DNA from: Brachynemurus nebulosus
Taxonomy: Eukaryota; Arthropoda; Insecta; Neuroptera; Myrmeleontidae
Assembly: GCA_035578155.1 (NCBI GenBank)
Contig: JAPWDM010000024.1
Coordinates: 4,524,961-4,588,960, forward strand
Direction: 5' to 3'
Length of the DNA: 64,000 nt
This document shows, in pieces, positions 35,717-47,060 of the stretch. Position 1 is the stretch's first letter. Every line of letters starts with the position of its first letter. A model generated the notes under the pieces. It did no database searches, had not been told where the DNA came from, and saw only the letters and a list, made by a program, of their open reading frames with translations. The position numbers and the translations under genes are program-made.

Positions 35717-37060
35717 ATGAATTTACCAAATAATATTCAAGTACAGAGTGTTTCTGACTACAGGGATACTCAAAAAGAGAACACTGAAAGAGATAATCAA
35801 CTCACAGTAACCATGAATAGAAGTGAAAATAACACAATGTCATTTTCTGGCATAGTAAAACGTAATTCTCGGCCAACAAAAGAATTAGCGGTAATTATAA
35901 TGGTCCCAGATCCCGAAATAAAATTAAAAGAGTATATAAAAGCAATTGGAAATATTGTTCATCCAACCAACATAACACATGCGTCACGAATATCTAACGG
36001 AGTATGTATTTTTCTAAAGAATAAAGATATTGTAGATCGTCTGATGGAAAATCATACATCCATTCAAGTGGATAAAATACAAGCATTAATACGACGAATG
36101 ATAACTCCTGCTAAAAGAATAATACTCTCTGGTGTATCACCTATAATCGACGACGAAGATATCGAAGTAGCACTTAAAAAAGTCAATTTGCAACTGGTGT
36201 CACCTATAACATCTATAAAAGCATCAGTCGATGGTGAAGAATATGAACACATTTTAAGTTTCCGACGACAAGTATATGTAGCTCCAGTACCTGATTTAGA
36301 AATTCCAACCTCGATACTAATACATCTGGAAGATGAAACACATCGAATATTTTTAGAAGAAAGTATCATCAAATGTTACAAATGTAAAACTGAAGGCCAT
36401 ATGGCAAAAACTTGCGCAAATTTAGTGTTACCAGAAGACCATCAAACCATGAGTGGACAAATCTCACAAAAAAGAGCAGCAACATCATCCTTAGAATTCT
36501 CGCCTACCGAAGAAGATCAACAAAATCTCAATCAAATGCTAGAAATTAAAGACGGATCAAATGTTGCACCAGTATCACAATCCGCAAATATTGGTAATCA
36601 AATATCTTCGGAAGAAAATAGCTCGGATTTCAAATTGCCGAAAAAAAAATCTTCAAAATCAGCAAAGCGGAAGAAAACAAGAGCTGAGCCACCAGCAAAA
36701 TCAACAGAAGAGCTTTTAAAACCGTTAGAGCCACTAATGAGCGAAGAGCCTAATAGGTATGTTCTTTCATACAACGATTTAAATAACCTAATTACTGAAT
36801 TAAAAAATTCTCCAAACCCCATAAACGTTATTAAGTCATATTCTACTGATCTTAAGCAGATAAAAGATATGCTCCATGATTTGTACCCTTATTTAACTGA
36901 TAGGAATATAAAAAGCAGGTTCACTAAAATTCAGAATAGGATCGCACAGTATATAGAGGCAAATATCGATTACTCAGAATCATCTACGGACATGACTGAC
37001 GACTTAGAATCATTGTCTCAGGATTACATAACTCCATCACAAAATGGCAATACCACTTAA
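35717..37060 (+). CDS. LINE ORF1, nucleic-acid-binding Gag-like protein
   Basis: 447 residues from an ATG about 220 nt into the element. It presumably binds LINE RNA and forms the ribonucleoprotein needed for target-primed reverse transcription (family knowledge). A single CCHC zinc knuckle C-x2-C-x4-H-x4-C lies at residues 220-233 (C220, C223, H228, C233); Jockey proper usually has more knuckles. The middle is lysine-rich (KLPKKKSSKSAKRKKTRAE, about residues 304-322) and could act in nuclear entry or RNA binding. The C-terminus is acidic. The stop overlaps the ORF2 start: ORF2's ATG at 37044 is 17 nt before the end, in the +1 frame, suggesting reinitiation or leaky coupling. Confidence 0.85.
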   Translation: MNLPNNIQVQSVSDYRDTQKENTERDNQLTVTMNRSENNTMSFSGIVKRNSRPTKELAVIIMVPDPEIKLKEYIKAIGNIVHPTNITHASRISNGVCIFLKNKDIVDRLMENHTSIQVDKIQALIRRMITPAKRIILSGVSPIIDDEDIEVALKKVNLQLVSPITSIKASVDGEEYEHILSFRRQVYVAPVPDLEIPTSILIHLEDETHRIFLEESIIKCYKCKTEGHMAKTCANLVLPEDHQTMSGQISQKRAATSSLEFSPTEEDQQNLNQMLEIKDGSNVAPVSQSANIGNQISSEENSSDFKLPKKKSSKSAKRKKTRAEPPAKSTEELLKPLEPLMSEEPNRYVLSYNDLNNLITELKNSPNPINVIKSYSTDLKQIKDMLHDLYPYLTDRNIKSRFTKIQNRIAQYIEANIDYSESSTDMTDDLESLSQDYITPSQNGNTT

Positions 37061-40000
37061 AATAGCTTCTTGGAATTTAAATAGCGTTAATGAAAGATTC
37101 ACTGAATTAAAATTATTGTTAAATCACGAATCAATATCAATAGTCTGCCTACAAGAAACTAAACTTAAACAATCACAAAACTTTACTTTAAAGGGTTACA
37201 CTGTTTTTCGGAATGATCTGATTGCCGATGGAAATGCAAAAGGCGGAGTTGCTATAGCAATTTCAAATAAAATTTATGCAACACAGATTGATCTTACAAC
37301 CGAATTACAAGCAATTGCAATAAAAATACATGTTAAAATTCCATTGACTATTTGCACGGTTTATTTACATAAAAACGATAACATTAATTCAGGGACTCTT
37401 CAAAATCTCATAAACCAATTAGACCCTCCTTTCATCTTAACCGGTGACTTTAACGCCCATAATCCGATATGGGGTTCAGATCATTCAGATGTGCGGGGGA
37501 AAATAGTTGAAACCATAATCGATGAAATGAATTTAATATTATTGAATACCAATGAAGCAACACACTGCAATTTAGCGAATGGATCATTTTCATCAATAGA
37601 TTTAACTCTCTGTTCTAGGAATATAGCAAATTATCTTAATTGGTACATTGCATCTGACCTTTATGGAAGCGATCACTTCCCACAGATAATAGAAATGAAT
37701 CACCTAAACATTTGTAACGATGAGTTACATTCTAGGTGGAATTTAAGCACTGCTGACTGGGAAAAATTTCAGTCTTTAGTTAAATTAAATTGTAAAAATA
37801 TCCAAGATGTGAACTCTACAAATAAATACATCACAGATGTCATAATAAACGGTGCTAAAGAATCAATAAAAAAAACTAACCCATTTCTCTTTAAAAAGTG
37901 TGTTCCATGGTGGCCAGAGCAATGTAAGCAAGCAATAACTGAAAAAAAGAAAGCCCTTACAAAGTACAAAAGAAAACGAACGGTTGAAAATTTCATTAAT
38001 TTTAAACGAGCTAGAGCATTTGCTAGACAAGTAATAAGACAAAGCAAAAAAGATTCTTGGAACAAATACATATCGTCAATAGACATCAATACCCCAGCAA
38101 CAGCATTTTGGAAGGAAATGAGGAAAATATCAAATATACATAGTTTTGGGAATAATATATCAGCCATAAAAGTAAATAATGTTGTAACATCAAACAAAAC
38201 CAAAATTGTGGAAGAAATGGCAAATTACTATTTTAATGTATCAAGTAACGAGTCGTACACAAGAAATCAATTACAAATTAAACAAACATTAGAAAATGAA
38301 AAATTAAACCTAAATACTGATAGTTTGGAAATATATAATATGCCCTTTTCGATGAGGGAATTAACAGATGCCATTAAATTCACCCGAAATGCTGCTGCTG
38401 GTCCTGATACCATACATATCGAGATGATACGTCATTTGTCTGTTGAGTCATTAGAAAACTTGCTTAACTTTTTTAATTATATTTGGAGTAATAAAGAATT
38501 CCCTTCGGCTTGGGAAGAAGCACATATTTTACCTCTCCTAAAACCAAATAAGCATCCAACCGAAATCACAAGCTACAGACCTGTATCTCTAACAAATTGT
38601 CTATGTAAACTAATGGAACGCATAGTGAATAGTCGACTTAAGTGGCTATTGGAGACAAAGAATTTATTAGCGATCGAACAGTGTGGTTTTAGACAAAACC
38701 GAAACACTGTTGATCATTTAATTAGGTTAGAACAAGAAATCCAAGATGGATTCCTACGTAAACAGAATACAGTTGTTGTGTCCTTCGATATCGAAAGAGC
38801 TTTCGACAGAGTGTGGAGAACCACAGTGCTAAAAACGTTAAGCAACTGGAATATTAAGGGTGAAATGGCGTATTTTATACAAAATTTCCTAAAAAAGAGA
38901 ACTTTCAAGGTGAGAGTTGGAAATATATTTTCAGAATTAAAAACACAAGAAAACGGGCTACCACAGGGTTCTGTATTAAGCCCAACACTATTCATAATAG
39001 CAATAAATGATATCTGTACAAAAATTGATCACCCAGTAAAATTTTCTATATTTGCAGACGACATACTATTATATATTAGAGGTGACAATGTTCTACGAAT
39101 TAGTAGAACACTACAAAATACAGTAGACATGGTAACCGAATGGCTACACAACAAAGGGCTATACTTTTCGAAGGACAAAACAACATGTATTAACTTTACT
39201 AGGAAAAAAAACGTAGTATTACTAAAAATATATCTTAGCAACAATTTAATTGCAACTAAAAGAGAGATTAAGTTCCTAGGGTTAATATGGGATTCTCGTT
39301 TAAATTGGAAGCTACATCTGAACGAATTAAAACAAAAATGTCTTAAATCCATAAATATTTTAAAAGTACTACATTCATCAGGGTGGGGTTCGAATAGAAA
39401 AACTATAATAACCGTATATAAAACATTGATTAGACCAAAATTGGACTACGGTTCAATTGTATACAATTCAGCATCCGACAAATCATTAAAAACGTTAAAT
39501 AGTATACAGAACACCGCTTTTCGTTTGGCCACGGGAGCCTTTCGCACAACGCCTATTACCAGCTTATATGGTGAATTAAATGAACCTACTTTAGAAGAAC
39601 GCCGGAGAGAATTGTCATTAAAATATTATATAAAACTAAGTGCAAATCCACATAATCCGGCGTTTGAAACAATTGACCAGTCACTAACAGAAGGTAGATA
39701 TAATGAAAAAGCCAATAGTACAAAACCATGGAGCATTCGCTGTAAGGATATTTTAAGAACATACAATATTCAATTACCACCCGTCAGTACGATAGTGAAT
39801 TTTAGTACGCCACCTTGGCTATTAACACCTAGCCACATAAATGACTTATTTAGGGACGTACCTAGAAGATGTGTAGGTAACTTTTATCAAATACAGTTTT
39901 TAGAAACTTTAAATAATGAATACACCGATTACCAAGTTATGTATACCGATGGCTCAAAGACACGGAACTCAACAAGCTCAAGTTTTATAACGGAAAACTT

Positions 40001-40742
40001 GACTATTTCATTTAAATTACCAAATTGCACTAGTATTTTTACCGCAGAATTACATGCGATAAAGCAATGTATACATCATATACAAAATTCACAAAAAGAA
40101 AAGTTCCTAATATGTTCAGACTCTTGGAGTGCCCTCCAGGCTCTTAGTAAAGTTGATTTTCAAAATCATCCATATGTCATAACTATTCAGGAAATAATAC
40201 ATGAATTGAAACCATATAAACAAATAAAGTTTCTTTGGACGCCTGGACACTGTAACATTACTGGTAACGAAGGAGCTGATGTTGCTGCTCGTCTACAAAT
40301 CAACGCCATTGATTTTAGCAATGAACCTTCATATCACCGAGACGTTGTATCTGATATAAGAGATATATTTAACAATAAACGCGCAAATGAGTGGTACTCA
40401 ATACAGAACAATAAATTACGGGAAACAAAACCATCAATTAATACTTGGAAAACCGCATATAGGGAAAACAGAAAAGAAGAGATAATTTGGTTAAGAGTGC
40501 GAACCGGTCATACTAGACTGACGCATGAATATATCTTAAAAAAGGAGCCTGTACCGATATGTGCAACATGCAATATTGCGCTTACCATACAACATGTGTT
40601 AGTGAATTGCCGTAAATTCGATCACATACGTAATCAATTATTTAATCAAAACAATATCACAGAAATAATAAAAGACGATGAGCAAAGTGTACAGAAAGTG
40701 TTAAAATATTTACAGTTGTGTTCACTACTTCGAAAAATTTAA
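37044..40742 (+). CDS. LINE ORF2: APE endonuclease, reverse transcriptase, RNase H
   Basis: 1232 residues, uninterrupted. The N-terminal apurinic-like endonuclease (about 1-215) has N11 (SWNLN), E38 (LQETKL), D135/N137 (TGDFNAHN), SSIDLT near 181 and D210-H211 (GSDHFP), so all catalytic positions are present. The reverse transcriptase (about 430-760) has SYRPVSLTN, LPQGSVLSPTLF and the F670-ADD catalytic box. The RNase H domain (about 960-1090) has YTDGSK (D969), ICSDSW (D1026) and TPGHCNITGNEGAD. A C-terminal Cys/His cluster starts at C1173 (CATC...H...C). An endonuclease-RT-RNase H order points to the I-like branch rather than Jockey or R1 without RNase H, but the clade is not certain. The enzyme nicks target DNA and copies LINE RNA in the nucleus. 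It looks competent. Confidence 0.92.
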   Translation: MAIPLKIASWNLNSVNERFTELKLLLNHESISIVCLQETKLKQSQNFTLKGYTVFRNDLIADGNAKGGVAIAISNKIYATQIDLTTELQAIAIKIHVKIPLTICTVYLHKNDNINSGTLQNLINQLDPPFILTGDFNAHNPIWGSDHSDVRGKIVETIIDEMNLILLNTNEATHCNLANGSFSSIDLTLCSRNIANYLNWYIASDLYGSDHFPQIIEMNHLNICNDELHSRWNLSTADWEKFQSLVKLNCKNIQDVNSTNKYITDVIINGAKESIKKTNPFLFKKCVPWWPEQCKQAITEKKKALTKYKRKRTVENFINFKRARAFARQVIRQSKKDSWNKYISSIDINTPATAFWKEMRKISNIHSFGNNISAIKVNNVVTSNKTKIVEEMANYYFNVSSNESYTRNQLQIKQTLENEKLNLNTDSLEIYNMPFSMRELTDAIKFTRNAAAGPDTIHIEMIRHLSVESLENLLNFFNYIWSNKEFPSAWEEAHILPLLKPNKHPTEITSYRPVSLTNCLCKLMERIVNSRLKWLLETKNLLAIEQCGFRQNRNTVDHLIRLEQEIQDGFLRKQNTVVVSFDIERAFDRVWRTTVLKTLSNWNIKGEMAYFIQNFLKKRTFKVRVGNIFSELKTQENGLPQGSVLSPTLFIIAINDICTKIDHPVKFSIFADDILLYIRGDNVLRISRTLQNTVDMVTEWLHNKGLYFSKDKTTCINFTRKKNVVLLKIYLSNNLIATKREIKFLGLIWDSRLNWKLHLNELKQKCLKSINILKVLHSSGWGSNRKTIITVYKTLIRPKLDYGSIVYNSASDKSLKTLNSIQNTAFRLATGAFRTTPITSLYGELNEPTLEERRRELSLKYYIKLSANPHNPAFETIDQSLTEGRYNEKANSTKPWSIRCKDILRTYNIQLPPVSTIVNFSTPPWLLTPSHINDLFRDVPRRCVGNFYQIQFLETLNNEYTDYQVMYTDGSKTRNSTSSSFITENLTISFKLPNCTSIFTAELHAIKQCIHHIQNSQKEKFLICSDSWSALQALSKVDFQNHPYVITIQEIIHELKPYKQIKFLWTPGHCNITGNEGADVAARLQINAIDFSNEPSYHRDVVSDIRDIFNNKRANEWYSIQNNKLRETKPSINTWKTAYRENRKEEIIWLRVRTGHTRLTHEYILKKEPVPICATCNIALTIQHVLVNCRKFDHIRNQLFNQNNITEIIKDDEQSVQKVLKYLQLCSLLRKI

Positions 40743-40849
40743 ATTAGTTATCTTAAGTAAATACCAATTTCATAATTAGTAAATTGTTAAATGTATTGTA
40801 CAATTATTAAAAATATTACGAATATATTGTAAATTATATATATGCCATA

Positions 40850-40880
40850 GGACGCCAAAGACCAGAGTAGTCGAGCGTCC
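40850..40880 (+). terminator. 3' terminal hairpin of the LINE
   Basis: GGACGC (40850-40855) pairs with GCGTCC (40875-40880). It lies about 20 nt before the 3' end and could be the element reverse transcriptase's recognition structure (inference). Confidence 0.45.
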
Positions 40881-41160
40881 TAAAATAAATATTTATTTAT
40901 ATAAAATAATTCTTTTTAATTTTTGAAAAATGGCAAAAAAAGTAAAAAATTTGCAAAAACATTTTTTGTGTTATTCCTTAGAATTTGTCGATACCTGTTA
41001 CTTCTACAAATTTTTTGATGAAAGACTACAAAACTAAAATCTTGGAGCTTCAAAATGCTTTTTTATTATCTCAATACGACCATTTTTCACGTAAATACAG
41101 CCCTTCAAAAATCACTAAAAAATTAATTTTTTTTTGTTCCCTTAATTTTTTGTAGTAGTA

Positions 41161-42361
41161 TATTAGGGACTCTTATTTGGTAATTTGCCCCCGGGAAGAG
41201 AAAGTTTTTCCGGAGTAAAAAGTAGCCTATGTTAACCTATCTTTTCTGCCCACTATGATAACAGTATACAAAATGTGAAGTTAACTATCTGTTTTAGCGA
41301 ACTTTCAAATCGAAAGCCCAGCTATAATGGCCACTGTCATGACGCGACTTGAGTTCGAGACTATGACCGAAATTTGACTTCGTAAAAATTCGAGAGATAT
41401 AGTTCGAAGTTATAATGCGAAATCCCTATATACGAATTTTATGTTTATATAATTTAATATTAAAAATAAGAAAACAACAATTATCATAAATATCTAGAAC
41501 AATTTCTTAAAAATTTAACTATTTTTATTAAATAAAAGAAATTAATGTATACAAATATGTACTTTCACTAACCCCAGTTGTAAAAATTATAAAAAAATGA
41601 CTCTTCATAAAACCATTGACTATAGTGGATATGTTTTAACGGAGACTTTGGAAAAATGTAGGTACGTAAGTACGAAAATTATTTTAAGCAAACTAAACAA
41701 AGTAAGCACAATAAGCAAATCTCGACATTTAGGCAAATCTCGACATTTAAGCAAAACTCGACATTTAAGAATTTTTTAGCATGTGACTAAAAGTGAACAT
41801 AGTGTGAAATTTACACAAACATAGCTTGGGGGATAGAGACGGTTATAAGTTACTTTTTAACCCGGAAAAATACTTCATTCCCGAGGGAAAATGTATTCAA
41901 TTATGACAGCTTACTATTAAAACGTAGATGATTGGTTTAAAATTTTCTATATTGTTAGCAAAGGGAACGAAAAAAGAAACACAGACTACTTTTTATCTTG
42001 GGAGAACGTCTTAATCCCGTGGGCAGTCTCACTTCTGTGGGGAAATATATGTATTTTAAATGAAACAAAAAGAAGGTTAGTTTGTTTCGTTCGAATTTAG
42101 CATATTATGTTTTGTTGGTAGAAAAGACAGAGACGAAAATAGATTACTTTCTACCCCGGAAAAACATGTCATTTCTGGGGGGGATTTATTTAAAATGAAT
42201 TAACTATTAAAAAAAAGCGGATGATTAATTTCAAACTTTACATATTGTCAGCAAAAACAACAAAAGAGAACATAGTTTACTTTCAGCCCGGAAAAATATC
42301 TCATTCCCGAGGGAAAACGTATTTAAAACGAAATAATGAAATTATAGCAGTTTATTAATAA
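41161..42361. repeat. Helitron-like and dispersed repeat remnants
   Basis: CCGGAAAAATACTTCATTCC with CGAGGGAAAA recurs about three times (41862, 42157 diverged, 42290) and matches TTTTTCCTCGGGAATGAAAT, inverted, in the Helitron at 23085. Positions 41184-41280 resemble 2040-2120. Positions 41290-41400 hold a piece of the (TA)n-MITE family in reverse (TCATGACGCGACTTGAG). No gene seen. Confidence 0.5.
41459..41812 (+). repeat. Dispersed repeat, copy 1 (second at 63407-63745)
   Basis: Shared with 63407-63745 over about 340 bp: AACAATTTCTTAAAAATTTA, ATGTAGGTACGTAAGTACGA, and two to three tandem GCAAATCTCGACATTTA units. The ORF at 41597 is within it and is not supported. Confidence 0.75.
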
Positions 42362-42717
42362 ATACTCCTGTCGCAGTATCGTGCATAATAACATAGCCAA
42401 TTTCCGTTTATAACAATTAATTTTTCTCGCAGACTAGTTGATATAAAGTCACAGTTTAAATTTTTCTTGTGTGATTTTTTCTCCTGTTTTCAATGGTATA
42501 ACAAAAATGTCACAAGAAATTATGAATTTGGGGAAATATTGACAAAAAACTAATTTTTTCACGAAAAATGTCCAAAAACCATGTTTCGGGCATCGGACGT
42601 ATCTGGCTAACGAGCTTATCCAAGGGCTTGGGATTTCCAACAGTTTCACAAAATTTCGTAAAAGTTCAAATTTATAGTGCGAAGTTATAGATACATACTT
42701 GCATACATACATATATG

Positions 42718-42800
<83 letters not shown>
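42362..42800 (+). mobile_element. (TA)n-bearing MITE family, copy A, cut by the Gypsy insertion
   Basis: It begins with the family's 5' sequence (ACTCCTGTCGCAGTATCGTG, CATAGCCAATTTCC) and continues through GGGCATCGGACGTATCTGGC to its internal (TA)n at 42711-42800, where the Gypsy LTR begins. The expected right half is not found after the Gypsy element. Confidence 0.6.
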
Positions 42801-42805
<5 letters not shown>

Positions 42806-43262
42806 CGTTTCGTAACAATTAAAGTTAGTTTTTAAAAAATTTATTTAAGTTTTAAAATTGCAAAATTGTTTTACAAAGATATCACTGGTGTTACTATTAC
42901 CAGCTAGATCGAACAAAAATCAGATAATTCACTGAGTTACATTATTTATAAGTAATTTAGACAAAGAGATTGCTGAATTAGCAAAAATGAGAAAGATGTA
43001 ACTGTAAAATAATATCATTGCAATTCCTTTGTCTCAATATATTGTATTTAATTATTTAGTAGTTTTTGATGATTAAGCTTTTGTTATTTTTAGTTACATG
43101 AAATATTAAATAATTATCTATATGAGTTCCTTATGGAATGAATTATTACTTATTGTCTACATACATTGTACAATTCTTAATATTACAAAAATATTGATTA
43201 AATGTATAAAAGTATAATATGTATTAATTAAATATTAGAGCGGATGTGATGGTTACATAACT
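42801..43262 (-). repeat. 3' LTR of the Gypsy element
   Basis: 462 bp, one difference from the 5' LTR. Confidence 0.95.
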
Positions 43263-43275
43263 CCTCCCCTCTGAC
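43263..43275 (-). promoter_or_regulatory. Polypurine tract
   Basis: GTCAGAGGGGAGG directly precedes the 3' LTR on the minus strand, as needed to prime plus-strand synthesis. Confidence 0.75.
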
Positions 43276-44029
43276 TTTCTGGCATAGACCATATGAGCCT
43301 TTGGTTCAATTGGGATGGCCAGACGAAAAATAATTTATTTGTGTTGTAGGTGATGAATTTTTTTCCAGGTTGATTTTAGGTAACAATTTTTTTGTTCTTT
43401 AATTTGGAGTTCGTGTGGAGGTAATATATGAAGTTGTGTTTTGTTGAGTTCCTGGTTTTTGTACAGGATGATGTTTATGATTTCACATTGGTGAAAATAG
43501 ATGAGTATTGTCCCTTGAATCGTTGGTTAATACCGCAAGTAGTTGAAATTGATTGACTTTTTAACGGTTTTTAATATAACGAGTTGTGGTGTTAGACGTC
43601 TGACTATTGTTTGTTCGCTGAATTCCTCGTAGATGCAACTTCCCATTTATTCACGAATTGCATGGTTAAAGCAGTGATCTGATGTAGGTACTTGGTTAGA
43701 TCTTCTTTGCCGCATATGTAGATTTTATTTAGCCGTAAACATTCTTTCTGTGAAAAGTAATTTACATATTTTCCGCTTAGGATAACAGGATAGGGAATTA
43801 CAGATTTGTTTTTAGTTTAATGGTTTAATTCTTCAGGGGTTAATATTAAGGTAGAAAGTACATTGAGTTTTGCCAATTTAGAGCTTTAGCTAGTTGAATC
43901 AAATGTGAATATAAGAGGTCGATATTATAAATTATATGATAGTCATGTTGTATTGAATTTAGAAAGTTTTGTTCACGATTTGTTAAACTAAAGATTAATT
44001 TTGAGTATAAATTTGCTTTAAATTCTTAG
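43276..44029 (-). pseudogene. Decayed env-like third ORF of the Gypsy element
   Basis: Between pol and the purine tract the minus strand shows short open pieces with coding character, in different frames. One piece of roughly 60 codons precedes the tract, and another about 20 codons long lies upstream, separated by stops. An env glycoprotein gene occupies this position in errantiviruses. The length (about 750 bp) is about half of a usual env, so an internal deletion plus frame loss is likely. I recognise no signal peptide, cleavage site or membrane anchor with confidence. Confidence 0.45.
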
Positions 44030-47000
44030 TTAAGTTTCGCTTGTCCTATTTCTATAGCCACTAGTCCCGGGTTGTTCGTTAGGTCGCGTATCTCGATTTT
44101 CTGTGTCGTCACCGTTGTCATTATTGTTAATATTGCCCTGTAACAAAGGTCGTCTTAATTTTTGTTTTGGGATTTTACGATTTTTATCGTCTGTTACCGT
44201 TACCTTATTATTAGTTTTTACTGTAATCTGTTTAAATTTTGGGTGTAATTTGGAATTATGTTTATTTTCCTGAAAATATGTAGTTTGTTTTTCGTTATAA
44301 TCAATTGGGGATTCGCGATTACTATTTAGAATATTGATTTTGTTTTCTTTTTGTTGAATTTGGTTCTGATAAGATTCACGTTGAAATTTTTCGCGTTCTT
44401 GTTGTACTATTGCTGGGTCGGCAGTTAATTTAATGTCATATTTACGTCCGAAAAATAATTCATATGGTGTACATTTAATCGCGGTATGAATTGAATTATT
44501 GTAAACAAAAACTGTATGTAGCATTTTTAAATCAGCTGAGCTGCTTTTATCAGTTGCATGTGTGATACGATATTTTTCAAGGATAGAAGAATGGAATCTC
44601 TGTACAGGAGAATTTGATGTTGAACTTCTAACAGCTGTTATGTGTATATTAATACTATACGTGTCACAAAATTGTCGAAAACGTATTGAGTCAAATCCTT
44701 TTTCTGAATCGACTACAATATTTTTAGGAGTACCGTATTGGGAAATGTATTGTGCTAAAGCCTCAAGGATATGGGATGTATTTCTTGTTTCGATTGGGTA
44801 TGCTTGGCCAAAACGTGAAAATTTATCTACAATTGTTAAATATATTAATTTGTCCAAATAAAATATATCAATGTGTACAATTTCGAGTGGCTGTGACGGT
44901 GTTTCTGTTAATTCAAAATTTTGTTTTGGTGGTCGTCTGTCATATTTATTTTCGTTACACAGTTTACAATTATTAACATAATAAGAAATTTTTGATTTTA
45001 AATTTGGAAAGTAATGTTCTCTTCTAATATGGTTAAAAGTTTCGTTAATTCCTGTATGTCTAAAGTCATGATACTTTTTTATTAATTCGTCTTGTTGGTC
45101 ATCTTCTAAAACGTCTTCTAATAGTTTAGTTGCTCGAATAATTTTGTACTGTTTACCTTGAGGGAAATAATCAGAATATATTCTTTGAATTTTAATAAAT
45201 AATTCGTCATCAGGACAGTATATAGCTAAAGTTACCTTCGGTGGAATGTTTTCTTTTATAATTGAGATTAAAATATCGTCGTCGTCAGCAGAAAGTGTAA
45301 TTGTAATACGTCGACGTGTATTAAAAAGAATTTGAAATTTGCGTTTAGTTGCAGTTTGAATGTTTTCATCTTTTAATATGATTAATTGATTTTTAAAATC
45401 ATTAAGGGGGTTTTCCGAGATTCTAATTAAGGAGGTATCATCCTCTGATGCACTATGTACTGTTTGTGTAGAAGTGTCTTGTGTAGAAGTGTCTTGCGTA
45501 GAATCGTCATTAGTATGGGGGTTACTGTCAATTATAATTCGTGAGAGGGCGTCTGCGTTAGTATTTTGTCGACCTGGTTTGTGTATAATTTTGTAGTCAA
45601 ATTCTTCAAATTTAAGTCGCCATCTTACTAATTTACTGTTTGGTTCTTTAAGTGACATGAGCCATCTGAGTGGTTGATGGTCAGTAATTATGGTAAATTT
45701 TCGTCCGTATAAGTAAGGCCTGAAATATTTGGTTGACCATACGATCGATAAAAGTTCTTTTTCTATAGTAGAGTAATGTAATTCTGAGTCGGTTAAGGTC
45801 CTAGAAGCGTAACATATTGGGTTATCTTTACCAATAGGTCCTTGGGAAAGGACTGCTCCGATTGCTACATTGCTTGCGTCCGTTGTCAAAATAAATTCTT
45901 TGTTAAAGTCTGGATAGGCAAGGATTGGGTCGTTTGTCAAGAGGTCCTTACATGTTTCGAAACATTTAAGGAACTCGGGTGTATGTTTAACTGTTTCACC
46001 TTTCTTCAAACATTTAGTCATTGGTTTTGTTAACCTAGCGAAGTCCTTAATAAATTTCCTGTAGTATCCAAGAAGTCCCAGAAAAGATTTAATATCTTTT
46101 TGTGTTTTTGGTACAGGGAATTTCCTAATAGCAGCTACTTTATCAGGATTAGGTTTTACACCTGCTTCTGATACTATGTGTCCCAGAAAAGCTACTTCCC
46201 GTTTTAGAAATTCGCTTTTGTCTAATTGAATTTTTAAATTTGCGTCTTTTAGTCTGCTAAAAACTTTATCGAGATTAATAATATGTTCTTGAAGCGAAGT
46301 GGAAAAGATAATTATATCATCCATGTATACAAGACAAATTGTACCTTGTAGATCTTTTAGAACGTTATCCATAACTCTTTGGAAAGTTGATGGAGCGTTT
46401 TTTAATCCAAATGGCATGCGAACATGTTCGAAATGTCCATGGTCTACAGTAAAAGCAGTTTTCTCAATGTCCCTAGGATGAACTTCTATCTGATGGAAAC
46501 CAGATGCTAAGTCTAGAGTAGTGAAATACATGCATTTACCAAGTTTGTCTAGTATATCTGTGATGTTTGGGATTGGATATTTATCCCCTATAGTTTTTTC
46601 GTTAAGTTTCCTATAGTCCACCACTAATCGCCATTTTCGTACTCCGCTTTGGTCTAGTTTTTTAGGAACTATCCAAATTGGACTACTCCAAGGAGAATAG
46701 CTTGGTCTTATGATGCCTTGATGGAGCATCTTATCAATTTGCTTCTTAACCTCATCCTTATGAACATAAGGATACCGATAGGATTTGGTATAAACGGGTA
46801 GATCATCAGTTGTTTTTATTTCATGTTTAATTTTATTCGTAAATGAAAGATCTTGACCCTCTTTATAAAAAACATCCTCATATTTACGACAAAGTTTAAA
46901 CAAAGCTTGTCTTTCTTCGCTATTTAAATGTTCGGTCCTAATAAGAGATTCGATCGGGGGTAATTCCGTGTCGTTATCAGTTTGAAATTGGTTAAAGTTA

Positions 47001-47060
47001 CAGTCAATAATTTCGTGATTTAAAATTTCTACTTTAGTGGCTGTTCGATTAAAAATTTTT
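44030..47060 (-). CDS. Gypsy reverse transcriptase, RNase H and integrase (3' part of pol)
   Basis: About 1010 residues without a stop. The RT has VVDYRKLNEKT, LDLASGFHQI, MPFGLKNAPSTFQRVM and YMDD at 46327-46316. RNase H has TTDASNVAIGAVLSQ, YSTIEKELLSIVW, TDHQPLRWL and NADALSR. The integrase zinc finger is H-x4-H ... C-x2-C (HDFRHTGINETFNHI ... CKLCNENK). The integrase core has D in HIDIF and D in VVDSEKGF. At the expected third acidic position (35 residues later, codon 44602-44600) the residue is Q (SPVQRFHS) instead of E. The C-terminal tail is basic and Q/N-rich. The frame cannot be reached by normal -1 gag-pol shifting because protease and RT lie in different frames. Expected products act in the particle and nucleus. 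Confidence 0.88.

Larger units (their letters stand above)
35494..40901 (+). mobile_element. Full-length non-LTR retrotransposon (I/Jockey superfamily), 5.4 kb
   Basis: TAAAATAATTC occurs at 35483-35493 and 40902-40912 as the target-site duplication. Two long open frames overlap by 17 nt. The 3' end has a small GGACGC/GCGTCC hairpin and no long poly(A). Both ORFs are intact, so the insertion is young. Confidence 0.85.
34796..41158. mobile_element. TA-site TIR element, copy 2, interrupted by a LINE
   Basis: The left end CTACTACAAAAAATTAAGGG and the right end CTTAATTTTTTGTAGTAG (ending 41158) are inverted repeats with TA on both sides. The inverted match extends at least 130 bp inwards (GGGCTGTATTTACGTGAAAA against TTTTCACGTAAATACAGCCC). 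Removing the LINE leaves about 944 bp, close to the 953 bp of copy 1. Confidence 0.8.

Noticed and set aside
37769..39780. Minus-strand open frames inside the LINE ORF2
   Set aside because: They are antisense shadows of an intact coding sequence with clear RT and RNase H motifs.
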